Shown here in pieces: positions 1 through 9,299 of a DNA stretch of 64,000 nt. A program made the position numbers and the translations under genes. The number at the start of each line of letters is the position of its first letter. The first letter of the stretch is position 1. Origin of the DNA: JL08 sp039969355 (lineage in GTDB: Bacteria > Pseudomonadota > Alphaproteobacteria > Rhodobacterales > Rhodobacteraceae); NCBI GenBank assembly GCA_039969355.1, contig JBDVOA010000001.1:124001-188000 (forward strand), written 5' to 3'. The notes under the pieces were generated by a model. That model saw only the letters and a list, made by a program, of their open reading frames with translations, was not told where the DNA came from and ran no database searches.

Positions 1-241
1 TCGTCTCAATATCCGCAGCCATCTGTTCGCGCATCCACCCCAGATCACCACCGGCGCAAAACGATTTGCCGACCCCCGTCAGTACAACCGCGCGCACAGC
101 ATCATCGGCGCCCAGCTGGGCCGCCGCCTGCTTCAGATCTGCGAGCATCTGCCCAGACATGGCATTGTGCTTTTTGGGGCGATTTAAAAGCAGCGTTGCG
201 ACACCGCGCTTGTCCACCTCAATTTTGATTGTTTCGAACAT
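1..241 (-). CDS. liuC: Methylglutaconyl-CoA hydratase, N-terminal part (runs off window)
   Basis: The first 80 codons of a crotonase-superfamily enzyme are visible, starting MFETIKIEVDKRG and continuing with the family landmarks LNRPKKHNAMS and the oxyanion-hole segment SFCAGGDLGWM. The gene starts 8 bases after the HMG-CoA lyase stop and closes the visible part of a leucine degradation operon. From that context it most likely hydrates 3-methylglutaconyl-CoA to HMG-CoA, the step between methylcrotonyl-CoA carboxylase and HMG-CoA lyase. The catalytic glutamates lie beyond the window edge, so the specific substrate is inferred from neighbours only. Confidence 0.85.
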   Translation of the reverse strand, partial: MFETIKIEVDKRGVATLLLNRPKKHNAMSGQMLADLKQAAAQLGADDAVRAVVLTGVGKSFCAGGDLGWMREQMAADIET

Positions 242-249
242 GATCGACT

Positions 250-1101
250 CTAACCGCGTATTGCCCGCGACATTTTCGCAGCTTCATGCAGCACCTTGAG
301 ATCAAGGCCCGTCTCATAGCCCAGCCCGTGCAAATGCCCCACCACCTCTTCCGTCGCAACATTGCCCGCCGCACCAGGCGCAAACGGACATCCGCCAAGG
401 CCACCGACTGCAGCATCAAAGGTTCGCAATCCCAACGATAATGACGCGTCGATATTGTCCAGCGCTCGCCCTCCGGTATCGTGATAATGACCCGCCAGAC
501 GATGCATTGGCACCACCTCGCGCACCGCCAGCAGCATCTTTGCAATGCTGTCGGGTGTTCCTGCCCCGATCGTGTCTCCCAAAGACACCTCATAGCAACC
601 CATCGCAAACAACGTACTGGCGACCTCGGCCACTTTTGCTGGGTCAACCTTGCCATCATAAGGGCAATCCGTAACGCAGGACACATAGCCCCGCACCGGA
701 ATGTCAATATGGCGCGCAGCGGCAACCACAGGCGCAAATCGGTCGAGCGATTCAGCAATGCTGGCATTGATATTGGCCTTAGAAAACCCTTCCGAGGCGG
801 ACCCAAATACCGCAATCTCATCTGCCTTGGCCGCAACCGCATCGTCAAACCCGCGCATATTCGGCGTGAGAGCGGTATACGAAACGCCGGGAACACGGGT
901 CAGGCCCGCAAGAACGTCACCACTGCCCGCCATTTGCGGCACTTTTTTGGGGCTCACAAAGCTGGCCACTTCAATCCGCGAGAACCCTGCCGGGCCAAGG
1001 CAATCGATCAGCGCGATTTTTTCCGCTACCGGGATATCGCGCTTTTCGTTCTGCAAGCCATCCCGTGGGCCGACTTCGAAGATCTCTACTTGTTTGTGCA
1101 T
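250..1101 (-). CDS. mvaB: Hydroxymethylglutaryl-CoA lyase
   Basis: A 283-residue DRE-TIM metallolyase that cleaves HMG-CoA to acetyl-CoA and acetoacetate, the last step of leucine degradation. The N-terminal EVGPRDGLQNE carries the catalytic Arg (R13). The metal-binding HxH is at 205/207 in AGHYHDT, and the signature loop GGLGGCPFAPGAAGN carries the active-site Cys at 238. Length and motifs are complete for the bacterial enzyme. It sits between a glutathione transferase gene and the methylglutaconyl-CoA hydratase gene on the same strand, so substrate supply and use are encoded together. Confidence 0.95.
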   Translation of the reverse strand: MHKQVEIFEVGPRDGLQNEKRDIPVAEKIALIDCLGPAGFSRIEVASFVSPKKVPQMAGSGDVLAGLTRVPGVSYTALTPNMRGFDDAVAAKADEIAVFGSASEGFSKANINASIAESLDRFAPVVAAARHIDIPVRGYVSCVTDCPYDGKVDPAKVAEVASTLFAMGCYEVSLGDTIGAGTPDSIAKMLLAVREVVPMHRLAGHYHDTGGRALDNIDASLSLGLRTFDAAVGGLGGCPFAPGAAGNVATEEVVGHLHGLGYETGLDLKVLHEAAKMSRAIRG

Positions 1102-1166
1102 GAGTTGCCTTTCCTGAACGTCCGCTTCAGCCTGCGCTTCTCACGTCTGGATGTCCATGACCCGGT

Positions 1167-1826
1167 TTAAGCTGCCGGCACCGGATAAAACGACTTTGTA
1201 TAAAACTCCTGTTTCCCGTCACGCGCACGGGCCGCGATGTAGCCGGGGCGCTGTTTCAGACGCGCGCAATATGCCTGCAATCGGGGGTATGGATCGAATT
1301 TCACGTAATAAGGTGCCGCAAAAATATTGAACCCCATCATCATGTCCGCCGCAGAAAACCCCGATGGCAGCAAGTAATCCTGCCCTTCCAACATCCCATC
1401 AAGGGCTTTCAAGGTGCCGGCCAGTCGCGCCGTGTTTAGTTTGATAACAGTTGGCGACGCCATCGACGGGTCACGCAAGAAGATGTGATTGATGTTCAAT
1501 TGCTCGGCAATGCTGGCCATGGTTTCGGCAAAACCAAGACACTCGAGATACCGGATGCGTTCCGGGTCCCCCACGTCACGGCCAAACCCGTGGTCGGGTC
1601 GGGTTTCGCAAAGGTATTGAATAATGGCCCCGCTCTCGAAAAGGCTCTGACCATCGATTTCCAACCCCGGTACCCGTGTTGCAGGGGAAATTCTGGCAAA
1701 TTCGGGCGTGCGTAACGATCCGTCGCGGATCTGGTACTCCACCACTTCGAAGTCCAGCCCCATTTCTTGCAACACCCACAAGACGCGGAAAGATCGGGAA
1801 AATGGCACATGATGCAATCTAATCAA
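1167..1826 (-). CDS. Glutathione S-transferase family protein
   Basis: A 219-residue cytosolic GST. The N-terminal thioredoxin fold opens with IRLHHVPFSRSFRVLWVLQE, which puts a serine (PFSRS) where the glutathione-activating residue usually sits. The VPGLEIDG cis-proline motif and the ESGAIIQYL segment that grips the gamma-glutamyl group follow. The C-terminal half is all-helical. Only 4 bases separate it from the methylcrotonyl-CoA carboxylase alpha stop, so it is co-transcribed with leucine degradation. A role in detoxifying reactive unsaturated acyl intermediates is an inference; no substrate is indicated by the sequence. Confidence 0.85.
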   Translation of the reverse strand: MIRLHHVPFSRSFRVLWVLQEMGLDFEVVEYQIRDGSLRTPEFARISPATRVPGLEIDGQSLFESGAIIQYLCETRPDHGFGRDVGDPERIRYLECLGFAETMASIAEQLNINHIFLRDPSMASPTVIKLNTARLAGTLKALDGMLEGQDYLLPSGFSAADMMMGFNIFAAPYYVKFDPYPRLQAYCARLKQRPGYIAARARDGKQEFYTKSFYPVPAA

Positions 1827-1830
1827 TGTC

Positions 1831-3759
1831 TTATCCTTCTTCCTTCAACTTTACAAGAGCCGCGCCAGCTTCGATCTGCTCACCTTCAATCACAAGAACA
1901 TCCGCCACCACGCCGTCTCGTTCAGCCAGCAAAGCATGTTCCATCTTCATCGCTTCCAGAACCGCCAGCCTGTCACCCTTGACAACATTCTCGCCGGCCC
2001 GCGCAAACACGGCCTTCACTAATCCAGGCATCGGTGCTTCGATAATGTTGCCATTCCCTTGGGCAGCAGCCGCACGATCCAACGGATCAACAATGCGATA
2101 AGTGATGCCGTAAGCATCAAACACAGTGACGGTATCGGTGCCAAGATGAACTTGCGGGGCCACCTGCCCATCAATTTGCCACTGCCCAGCGACCCGCTCC
2201 GCGAAGATGTCTGCGCCGGCAACGGCCCAACGTTGACGATCTGGCCCCTCGGCGCGCATCACAACCTCAAATTCTTCTCCGTTGCGGCTAAGGGTGATCG
2301 TCCGCGCCAATGGTTCCCAGAGTGTAAACCCTGCCTCGGGCTGATTTCTTTCAACGCCCGCGACGGCCATCGCTGCGGCCACCGCATGCTGTGGCTCTGG
2401 CACAATCGGCGCGGTCAAGTCATCGATGTCGCGTGCAATCAGCCCTGTATCGACATCTCCGGCGACGAACTCTTTGTGCGACGCCAATGCGCCCAAAAAG
2501 GCCAGATTTGTCACCGTCCCCGCCACTTCGGTCTGAGACAGCGCCTTGCGTAATCGGGCCAATGCAACGGCGCGCGTCGGCCCAAAGGTGATCACCTTGG
2601 CAATCATCGGATCATAAAACGGGCTGATCGCATCCCCCGCACGCACACCACTGTCGGCGCGCGCAGTCGCGGGAAACTGCAAATGCTGCAAAGTGCCCGT
2701 TGAGGGCAGAAAACCTGCGGGGACATCCTCGGCATATAGGCGCGCTTCAAATGCGTGACCGTTTAGCGCCAACTGACCCTGCTCCTTTGGCAAGGCTTCG
2801 CCTGCAGCAACGCGCAACTGCCATTCGACCAGATCGACGCCGGTGATCGCCTCGGTCACGGGGTGTTCAACCTGCAGCCGCGTGTTCATCTCCATAAAAT
2901 AGAACCGGTCACTACGAAGGCCTTCGCTTGCATCCACGATGAATTCGACGGTCCCTGCACCCTTATATCCAATCGCCGCTGCCGCACGGACCGCAGCACC
3001 ACCCATTTCGTCACGCATTTCCTGAGTCATGCCAGGAGCTGGCGCTTCTTCTATCACCTTTTGATGACGGCGTTGCAGCGAACAATCCCGCTCAAATAAA
3101 TGCACGGCGCGCTTTCCATCACCAAACACCTGCACCTCAATATGGCGCGGCTTTGAGACATATTTCTCGATCAATACCGTGTCGTTCCCAAAAGCTGTCA
3201 GGGCTTCGCTCTGAGCACTTTTTAAAGCGTCCTCAAAATCAGCCGGTTCTTCGACCAGCCGCATGCCCTTGCCGCCGCCTCCTGCCACTGCCTTGATCAA
3301 AACCGGATAGCCGATTTCCTCTGCGCGTGCCGGCAGCTTAGTCTGATCGGCACCGTGGTAACCCGGCACAACCGGGACACCAGCCTTTTCCATCACGACC
3401 TTAGCCGCGTCTTTCAAACCCATTGCGCGGATCGCGTCGGCATCCGGTCCGATAAACACCAACCCAGCGGCCTGTATCAGTTCTACGAATTCGGGATTCT
3501 CAGACAAAAAGCCGTAACCAGGATGAATGGCCTGCGCACCCCGGTCAAGTGCCGCCTCGACGATCACGTCCCCGCGCAGATAACTGTCCTTTGGTGCCGC
3601 ACCACCGATGTGAACGGCTTCATTCGCCATCTGAACATGTTTGGAGCCTGCATCCACATCGGAAAACACAGCAACGCAGCGCACACCCATTGCCTGCGCA
3701 GTTTCGATGACGCGGCACGCGATCTCTCCCCGGTTGGCGATCAGAATCGTGTCAAACAT
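1831..3759 (-). CDS. mccA: Methylcrotonyl-CoA carboxylase, biotin-containing alpha subunit
   Basis: A protein of about 642 residues with an N-terminal biotin carboxylase (FDTILIANRGEIACRV, HPGYGFLSEN near 80, ATP-grasp loop AGGGGKGMRL near 160, MNTRLQVEHPVTE near 290) and a C-terminal biotinyl domain with EAMKMEH. The biotinylated Lys is about residue 605. It carboxylates biotin for conversion of 3-methylcrotonyl-CoA to 3-methylglutaconyl-CoA. The ATG used here follows a GGGAG at 6 bases and overlaps the ASCH gene by 8 bases; a TTG two codons earlier is the alternative. Propionyl- and acetyl-CoA carboxylases share the fold, but the leucine operon decides the assignment. Confidence 0.93.
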   Translation of the reverse strand: MFDTILIANRGEIACRVIETAQAMGVRCVAVFSDVDAGSKHVQMANEAVHIGGAAPKDSYLRGDVIVEAALDRGAQAIHPGYGFLSENPEFVELIQAAGLVFIGPDADAIRAMGLKDAAKVVMEKAGVPVVPGYHGADQTKLPARAEEIGYPVLIKAVAGGGGKGMRLVEEPADFEDALKSAQSEALTAFGNDTVLIEKYVSKPRHIEVQVFGDGKRAVHLFERDCSLQRRHQKVIEEAPAPGMTQEMRDEMGGAAVRAAAAIGYKGAGTVEFIVDASEGLRSDRFYFMEMNTRLQVEHPVTEAITGVDLVEWQLRVAAGEALPKEQGQLALNGHAFEARLYAEDVPAGFLPSTGTLQHLQFPATARADSGVRAGDAISPFYDPMIAKVITFGPTRAVALARLRKALSQTEVAGTVTNLAFLGALASHKEFVAGDVDTGLIARDIDDLTAPIVPEPQHAVAAAMAVAGVERNQPEAGFTLWEPLARTITLSRNGEEFEVVMRAEGPDRQRWAVAGADIFAERVAGQWQIDGQVAPQVHLGTDTVTVFDAYGITYRIVDPLDRAAAAQGNGNIIEAPMPGLVKAVFARAGENVVKGDRLAVLEAMKMEHALLAERDGVVADVLVIEGEQIEAGAALVKLKEEG

Positions 3760-4174
3760 CGCCAACTCCCAAGTCCTCGATCATTCGAAACTTTTCACAG
3801 ATCAGCTCCATCTTGGGGTCAAAACCACCATTGCGCTCAAAATAGGAGGCATGCGCTACCCGCCAGTCTTTCAGGGTGTCATTCTCTCCTTCGGCAAGTG
3901 CAAAATCCGCATCCACATCGCAATACCGCCGAGTCATAACTTCAATTGTTTCAACAACGACTGCCGGGTGCCCATCCCAATCTAAAGCGATATCGCGTCG
4001 GCCGACCACTGGAAGCGCCTCACCGCCCACTTGGAAATCGCGCAGTGCGCCGCAGGTCGCGGTCTTTGTTCCTGCACGCACCAGCGCCAGCAATTCATCG
4101 CACAGAAATCTACTGTCACCGAAACAAAAAGTCTCGGCACCGGGATAACGTTGCTTTACTTCGTCAAGTGTCAT
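3752..4174 (-). CDS. ASCH-domain protein inserted between the two carboxylase subunit genes
   Basis: A 140-residue small ASCH/PUA-like protein. Recognisable parts are the phosphate-gripping GTKTATCGAL near residues 35-44 and the conserved tail segment EGENDTLKDWRVAHASYF, as in the YqfB/ASCH group. Some members hydrolyse N4-acylated cytidines; others bind RNA. The start has a strong GGAGG five bases upstream. It lies inside the operon, after mccB and overlapping the start of mccA by 8 bases, so it must be translated with them. No metabolic link to leucine is evident; it may simply be carried in the operon. Confidence 0.85.
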   Translation of the reverse strand: MTLDEVKQRYPGAETFCFGDSRFLCDELLALVRAGTKTATCGALRDFQVGGEALPVVGRRDIALDWDGHPAVVVETIEVMTRRYCDVDADFALAEGENDTLKDWRVAHASYFERNGGFDPKMELICEKFRMIEDLGVGDV

Positions 4175-4226
4175 CTGGCCTCCGTATTACGAGGGACGGC
4201 TTTTCCATATATTATTGACATTTGGC

Positions 4227-5831
4227 TCACATCCGGAACACGCCAAAGCGTGTTTCAGCGATCGGGGCGTTCAGCGCGGCGCGCAATGAAAGTGCCAGTA
4301 CGTCACGTGATTTGCGAGGATCTATTATGCCGTCGTCCCACAAACGGGCGCTTGCATAAAGCGGGTGAGACTGTTCCTCGAACATATCAATAGTCGGTTG
4401 TTTAAATGCGGCTTCCTCCTCAGCCGACCAGCGTCCGCCGCCCCGCTCAATCGCATCACGTTTCACTGTTGCCAGCACTCCGGCGGCCTGCGGCCCACCC
4501 ATGACGGAAATGCGTGAACTGGGCCAGGACCACATGAACCGTGGCTTATAAGCTCTTCCAGACATTCCATAATTTCCGGCACCAAAACTTCCACCAACAA
4601 CCATGGTGATTTTCGGCACCGATGTAGTTGCGACAGCAGTAACCATTTTGGCACCATGACGTGCTATGCCCTCATTTTCGTATTTTCGCCCGACCATAAA
4701 TCCAGTGATGTTCTGCAGAAAAACCAATGGAATTTTGCGTTGGCTGCAAAGCTCAACAAAATGCGCACCCTTTTGCGCGGACTCAGAAAACAATACGCCG
4801 TTGTTGGCGATGATCCCAACTGGACAGCCTTTGATATGGGCAAAACCGGTGACAAGTGTTTCGCCGAAGCGAGGTTTGAATTCGTCAAATCGCGATCCAT
4901 CTACTACGCGCGCGATAACTTCGCGGATGTCATAGGGCGTGCGAAGGTCGGCAGGCACAACGCCAAGGATCTCAGCTGGATCATAGGCAGGCTCCTCCGG
5001 GGTCTGCCAATTTACATCCGATGGTGTGGCGCGGTTGAGCGAACCCACGGTCTGCCGCGCCAGCGCAAGCGCGTGCGCGTCATCCTCGGCCAGATAATCG
5101 GCCACGCCCGACAGGCGGGTGTGTACGTCACCTCCGCCCAGATCTTCTGCCGAGACAACCTCGCCCGTAGCGGCCTTAACCAAGGGCGGGCCCGCCAGAA
5201 AGATTGTGCCCTGATCTTTTACAATGATCGTCACATCGGACATGGCTGGCACGTAGGCCCCCCCTGCCGTGCACGATCCCATTACAACAGCGATCTGCGG
5301 AATACCCTTGGCTGACATTTGCGCCTGATTGTAGAAAATCCGGCCAAAATGGTCGCGATCCGGAAACACCTCATCCTGATTGGGCAGGTTGGCCCCACCG
5401 GAATCGACCAGGTAAATGCAAGGAAGGTGGTTTTCTTCAGCAATTTCCTGTGCCCTCAGATGCTTTTTAACAGTCATCGGGTAATAGGTCCCGCCTTTGA
5501 CCGTCGCATCATTGCAGACAATCATGACGTCTTGACCTTGAACTTGTCCGACACCCGCAATCACACCAGCACACGGGGCGGCACCATCATAAAGCCCATG
5601 TGCTGCCGTTGCACCGACCTCAAGAAACGGGCTGGCGGGGTCCAGCATGTTCGCCACACGCTCACGCGGTAACATTTTTCCTCGACTGACATGGCGATCC
5701 CGTGATTTTGGGCCGCCGCCCGCTGCCGCTACCGCTGCTGCATCGCTTACAATGTTTAACGCTTTTAGGTGCAACGCCACGTTCTTTTGAAATTCATCTG
5801 AGGATGGTAATGCCCGGGTTATCAGCTTCAT
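4227..5831 (-). CDS. mccB: Methylcrotonyl-CoA carboxylase, carboxyltransferase beta subunit
   Basis: A 534-residue acyl-CoA carboxyltransferase with two crotonase-like halves. The N-terminal half has the SRGKMLPRERVANMLD opening typical of this family, YLVDSGGANLPNQDEVFPD, and the CoA oxyanion region MGSCTAGGAYVPAMSD. The C-terminal half has QNITGFMVGRKYE and the glycine-rich GGSFGAGNYGM. It transfers carboxyl from biotin of MccA to 3-methylcrotonyl-CoA. The start codon directly abuts the stop of the upstream acyl-CoA synthetase, so translation is coupled. The ASCH gene follows after a gap of about 50 bases. Confidence 0.94.
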   Translation of the reverse strand: MKLITRALPSSDEFQKNVALHLKALNIVSDAAAVAAAGGGPKSRDRHVSRGKMLPRERVANMLDPASPFLEVGATAAHGLYDGAAPCAGVIAGVGQVQGQDVMIVCNDATVKGGTYYPMTVKKHLRAQEIAEENHLPCIYLVDSGGANLPNQDEVFPDRDHFGRIFYNQAQMSAKGIPQIAVVMGSCTAGGAYVPAMSDVTIIVKDQGTIFLAGPPLVKAATGEVVSAEDLGGGDVHTRLSGVADYLAEDDAHALALARQTVGSLNRATPSDVNWQTPEEPAYDPAEILGVVPADLRTPYDIREVIARVVDGSRFDEFKPRFGETLVTGFAHIKGCPVGIIANNGVLFSESAQKGAHFVELCSQRKIPLVFLQNITGFMVGRKYENEGIARHGAKMVTAVATTSVPKITMVVGGSFGAGNYGMSGRAYKPRFMWSWPSSRISVMGGPQAAGVLATVKRDAIERGGGRWSAEEEAAFKQPTIDMFEEQSHPLYASARLWDDGIIDPRKSRDVLALSLRAALNAPIAETRFGVFRM

Positions 5832-7367
5832 CTATCCCTCAGTTTCCTGCGCGGCTCGCGCTTTGAGTTCCTTGCGAATAATCTTGCCGGTTACCGTCAT
5901 CGGCAATGTATCCAAAAAAGTAATTTCTCTGGGGTATGAATAAGTTGCAAGGTTTTCCTTAACATGCTTTTGCAGCGACGCTATCACTGTTTCACTGGCA
6001 TCGTTGTCGTCCTTTAAGACCACGTAGGCCTTTACGATCTCGGTGCGCAGCGCATCTGGTTTGCCGACAACACCAACAGTTGCAACGGCATCATGCCGCA
6101 ACAGGCAGTCTTCAATCTCAGCCGGGCCAATGCGATATCCCGCGCTCGTAATTACGTCATCTTCGCGCCCGACAAAACGCAGATAGTCGTCCTCCCAGAT
6201 GCCTTTGTCACCAGTCAACATCCAGTCGCCTAGAAATTTGTCTGCAGTCGCGTCCGGGCGCTTCCAGTATTCCAGCATCATCGAGGGCGACCCGCGTCGC
6301 ACCGCGATGTCCCCTTCTTCCTTGGTCGGGATCCCGGACTTATCAAGCACCGCCAGATCATGACCGGGCACCTGCTTTCCGATGCAACCCGGTCTGGGGG
6401 GGACTGTTGCACCGCACCCTGAAACGATCATGTTGCATTCGGTTTGGCCATAAAATTCGTTGATTGTCACGCCAAACGCCCTCTGCCCCCACGCAAGCAT
6501 CTCCGCACCCAGTGGTTCGCCGCCGGACGCGACACTGCGCAATCCTGGGATTTTGACTTCGTCCGCCTTGAGCATGCGTAGCGCAGTGGGAGGAAAAAAC
6601 ACATTACGCACAAAACCGCGCGATATGATGTCCTGACAATCCGCAGCACTGAATTTACCCATCCGCGCTGCTACGACCGGTACGCCCAGCGCCAACCCTG
6701 GCATCAGCACATCAAACAGTCCACCAATCCATGCCCAGTCGGCTGGTGTCCATAGGCAATCCCCATCCTGTCCCAGCCCGTCATGGCTGATCGCGACGCC
6801 CGGCAGATGGCCCGACAAGACGCGATGGGCGTGCAATGCGCCTTTGGGCGCCCCTGTTGTGCCGCTAGTGTAGATCAACACGGCCGGATCTTCTGCTGCG
6901 GTATCGGCAAAGGGACTCGGTGCCGCATCCAGCGTCAACGCTTCAGGTACGAAAGCCGGCACTCCCAGTGCGCCAACCATGCCCAAGCCATCGTGATCGG
7001 TAATGATCATTGACAAACGTGCGTCCTCGACCCGTGCACTCAGCGCATCCAACTTGAAGAGTTTGAACAAAGGCACTGAAATCGCGCCAATTTTCCATGT
7101 CGCAAGATGAGCAGCCGCAGTCCAAGGTTCCTGACTGCGCAGCACGCCAACGCGATCCCCGGGCCGAACCTTGGATTTCATATGCGACGCCAACGCATCA
7201 ACCATTGCAGTCAAATCACCATAGCTGACGTCGCGCCGTATCGGCCCTGTGAGGTCAACAATAGCGAGAGAATCTGACGGTTGCGTCAGGCATTGCGCCG
7301 CCATGTTCAGTCGATCCGGCACGCTCCGATTGGAGTCGGCATCAGTCCAGTCGCGCATCACGCTCAT
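5832..7367 (-). CDS. AMP-forming acyl-CoA synthetase of the leucine operon
   Basis: About 511 residues, an ANL-superfamily ligase. Visible are the phosphate loop IYTSGTTGAPKGALHAH, the adenine-binding INEFYGQTECN, the hinge region LTGDKGIWEDDYLRFVGREDD and the C-terminal catalytic lysine segment TVTGKIIRKEL. It resembles the acetyl/medium-chain branch of the family. It probably activates isovalerate, or acetoacetate released by HMG-CoA lyase, to the CoA ester; the sequence alone does not choose. The ATG at MSVMRDW is preferred over a TTG eight codons upstream. It ends where mccB begins. Confidence 0.88.
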   Translation of the reverse strand: MSVMRDWTDADSNRSVPDRLNMAAQCLTQPSDSLAIVDLTGPIRRDVSYGDLTAMVDALASHMKSKVRPGDRVGVLRSQEPWTAAAHLATWKIGAISVPLFKLFKLDALSARVEDARLSMIITDHDGLGMVGALGVPAFVPEALTLDAAPSPFADTAAEDPAVLIYTSGTTGAPKGALHAHRVLSGHLPGVAISHDGLGQDGDCLWTPADWAWIGGLFDVLMPGLALGVPVVAARMGKFSAADCQDIISRGFVRNVFFPPTALRMLKADEVKIPGLRSVASGGEPLGAEMLAWGQRAFGVTINEFYGQTECNMIVSGCGATVPPRPGCIGKQVPGHDLAVLDKSGIPTKEEGDIAVRRGSPSMMLEYWKRPDATADKFLGDWMLTGDKGIWEDDYLRFVGREDDVITSAGYRIGPAEIEDCLLRHDAVATVGVVGKPDALRTEIVKAYVVLKDDNDASETVIASLQKHVKENLATYSYPREITFLDTLPMTVTGKIIRKELKARAAQETEG

Positions 7368-7446
7368 CGCAGTACGTACCTTTCCCAACAAGCCAAAACC
7401 GCGCCAATGACGGTTCGCTTGCCGCGGACGTGCACCGCCAAGCTGA

Positions 7447-7959
7447 TCATTCTCCTAACCAAAGCTCGTCAAGCGCCAGTGCCTGTTCTCCGGTCATTTG
7501 CATCAGGCACCGTATCGTTGCCGGGCCCCCGCCTGTACCGCCTCCCCATTGCGCACGGGCATATTCACATGTGGCATCCCGAAACGGAATCCAAGCGCGC
7601 TGCATGTCGCGCAATGGTGTCGCCAGCGGTGGTGCGAACCCACCGATCCGCGTATTCTCGGCATCCATTGCCGCGGCGCGTTCCTGATATCGGCTGTAGG
7701 CACCGTTCAGAATCTGATCCCAGAACTGGAACTCACGGTCCAGACACCCCCCCATCCCAACGGTGGTTTCGCCGCCGGGTGTCGCTTGTATGCAAGCGTC
7801 TGCCGACCGACCGATGCACCCCATCCGGGGCAATCGATCGCTGGTAGTTGCCAGACAATTCCACGTTGCATCATTGTCATAGACTAGTTCCTGGGCTTGT
7901 GCTTGTGCTTGTGCCGGTTGCGAAACCAGAAGCGCCAGCATGATCGCCAGTAACTTCAA
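7447..7959 (-). CDS. LprI-like (DUF1311) secreted protein
   Basis: A 170-residue protein with a clear Sec signal peptide (KLLAIMLALLVSQPAQAQA). The mature part has six or more cysteines and the DUF1311/LprI pattern: a CLDREFQFWDQILNGAY segment, then LRDMQRAWIPFRDATCEYA, then a C-terminal cysteine. Family members include putative periplasmic lysozyme inhibitors. The start is a TTG overlapping the dehydrogenase stop (TTGA), supported by a GGGAG seven bases upstream. It is an odd passenger in a leucine operon, lying between isovaleryl-CoA dehydrogenase and the acyl-CoA synthetase. The function here is unknown. Confidence 0.82.
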   Translation of the reverse strand: MKLLAIMLALLVSQPAQAQAQAQELVYDNDATWNCLATTSDRLPRMGCIGRSADACIQATPGGETTVGMGGCLDREFQFWDQILNGAYSRYQERAAAMDAENTRIGGFAPPLATPLRDMQRAWIPFRDATCEYARAQWGGGTGGGPATIRCLMQMTGEQALALDELWLGE

Positions 7960-9119
7960 ACCATCGCTCCCATCATTTCACGACCAATCAGCATGCGCCT
8001 GATTTCCGAGGTGCCAGCACCTATTTCCATCAGCTTGGCGTCTCTAAAGAGCCGCCCGACAGGGGCATCATTCAAAAATCCTGCGCCACCAAGCGCCTGA
8101 ACTGCCTGATGAGCCTGCTTCATCGCCTCCTCACTGGCATAAAGGCAGCAGGCCGCTGCGTCCTGACGTGTCACGGTCCCGAGATCACAGGCCTTCGCCA
8201 CCTCGTAAACATAAGCTCTCGCTGAGTTCATTGCCGTATACATGTCAGCGATCTTGCCTTGCATCAGCTGGAAATCCCCGATCGGTTTGCCAAATTGCTT
8301 GCGGGTCACCAGATAAGGCATGACCTCGTCCAGACAGGCAGCCATGATCCCAGTTCCGATGCCCGCCAGAACAACCCGCTCATAATCCAGCCCAGACATG
8401 AGAACCGCGACGCCGCGCCCCTCTTCGCCAAGCACATTTTCAAAAGGCACCTCCACCTCATCAAATATTAGTTCAGCCGTATTTGATCCCCGCATCCCTA
8501 GCTTGTCAAAATGCGGGCTGGTGCTGAAACCCGCCGTATCCTTTTCAATCAAAAAGGCTGTGATTCCTTTGGCACCCGCATCTGGGTTTGTCTTTGCATA
8601 AACCACAAGTGTATCCGCATCAGGACCATTGGTAATCCAATATTTATTTCCGCTAAGACGGAAATGATCGTTGCGTTTTTCCGCCCTCAGCTTCATCGAA
8701 ACCACATCCGATCCCGCACCTGCCTCTGACATCGCCAGTGCTCCGACGTGCTCGCCCGAGATCAGACCTGGCAGATATTTTTTCTTCTGTTCCATTGTGC
8801 CGTTCAACTTGATCTGATTGACGCAAAGGTTGGAATGGGCACCATAGGACAGCGAAACCGACGCGCTCGCGCGGGCAATCTCTTCCACTGCAATGACATG
8901 TGCGAGGTAAGACAACCCGGCACCGCCGAACTCTTCATCGACGGTAATGCCAAGCAGCCCCAATTCACCCATCTCGCGCCATAGTTCAGTTGGAAACTGA
9001 TTTTCGCGATCAATTTGGGCCGCCATGGGCTTTACACGTTCCTGCGCCCAGCGATGCACCATATCACGCAATGCATTCACATCTTCGCCCAGATCAAACT
9101 GCAATACCGCGTTGAACAT
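7956..9119 (-). CDS. liuA: Isovaleryl-CoA dehydrogenase
   Basis: A 387-residue FAD acyl-CoA dehydrogenase. The flavin/substrate loop ALAMSEAGAGSDV lies near 127-139 and the C-terminal FAD contact region QALGGAGFLND near 350. The catalytic base appears as E247 in LDYERVVLAG, the position used by isovaleryl-CoA dehydrogenases rather than the C-terminal Glu of medium-chain enzymes. It oxidises isovaleryl-CoA to 3-methylcrotonyl-CoA and passes electrons to electron-transfer flavoprotein. It is the first gene of the leucine operon, with a palindromic operator candidate just upstream. Confidence 0.94.
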   Translation of the reverse strand: MFNAVLQFDLGEDVNALRDMVHRWAQERVKPMAAQIDRENQFPTELWREMGELGLLGITVDEEFGGAGLSYLAHVIAVEEIARASASVSLSYGAHSNLCVNQIKLNGTMEQKKKYLPGLISGEHVGALAMSEAGAGSDVVSMKLRAEKRNDHFRLSGNKYWITNGPDADTLVVYAKTNPDAGAKGITAFLIEKDTAGFSTSPHFDKLGMRGSNTAELIFDEVEVPFENVLGEEGRGVAVLMSGLDYERVVLAGIGTGIMAACLDEVMPYLVTRKQFGKPIGDFQLMQGKIADMYTAMNSARAYVYEVAKACDLGTVTRQDAAACCLYASEEAMKQAHQAVQALGGAGFLNDAPVGRLFRDAKLMEIGAGTSEIRRMLIGREMMGAMV

Positions 9120-9142
9120 GCGTCACACACCTCAATAGTTTA

Positions 9143-9158
9143 TTGAACGCTTGTTCAA
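9143..9158. promoter_or_regulatory. Inverted repeat TTGAACGCTTGTTCAA upstream of the leucine operon
   Basis: A perfect six-base inverted repeat with a four-base spacer, TTGAAC-N4-GTTCAA, 24 bases before the isovaleryl-CoA dehydrogenase start. The size and form fit operators of TetR-type repressors that control acyl-CoA metabolism. No regulator gene is adjacent, so the controlling protein would be encoded elsewhere. Confidence 0.55.
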
Positions 9159-9299
9159 ATAATAGAGCGCTCCTCATTCCCGGTCAAGCAACTCGTGCGC
9201 GATGGGAAAATCCGACCACGGCAATACCCCAACGAAGAATGAATTACGCCTGTCAGCGCGCTCTGTCTTACAATACTCTAAGGATAAACCGGCAGATGA

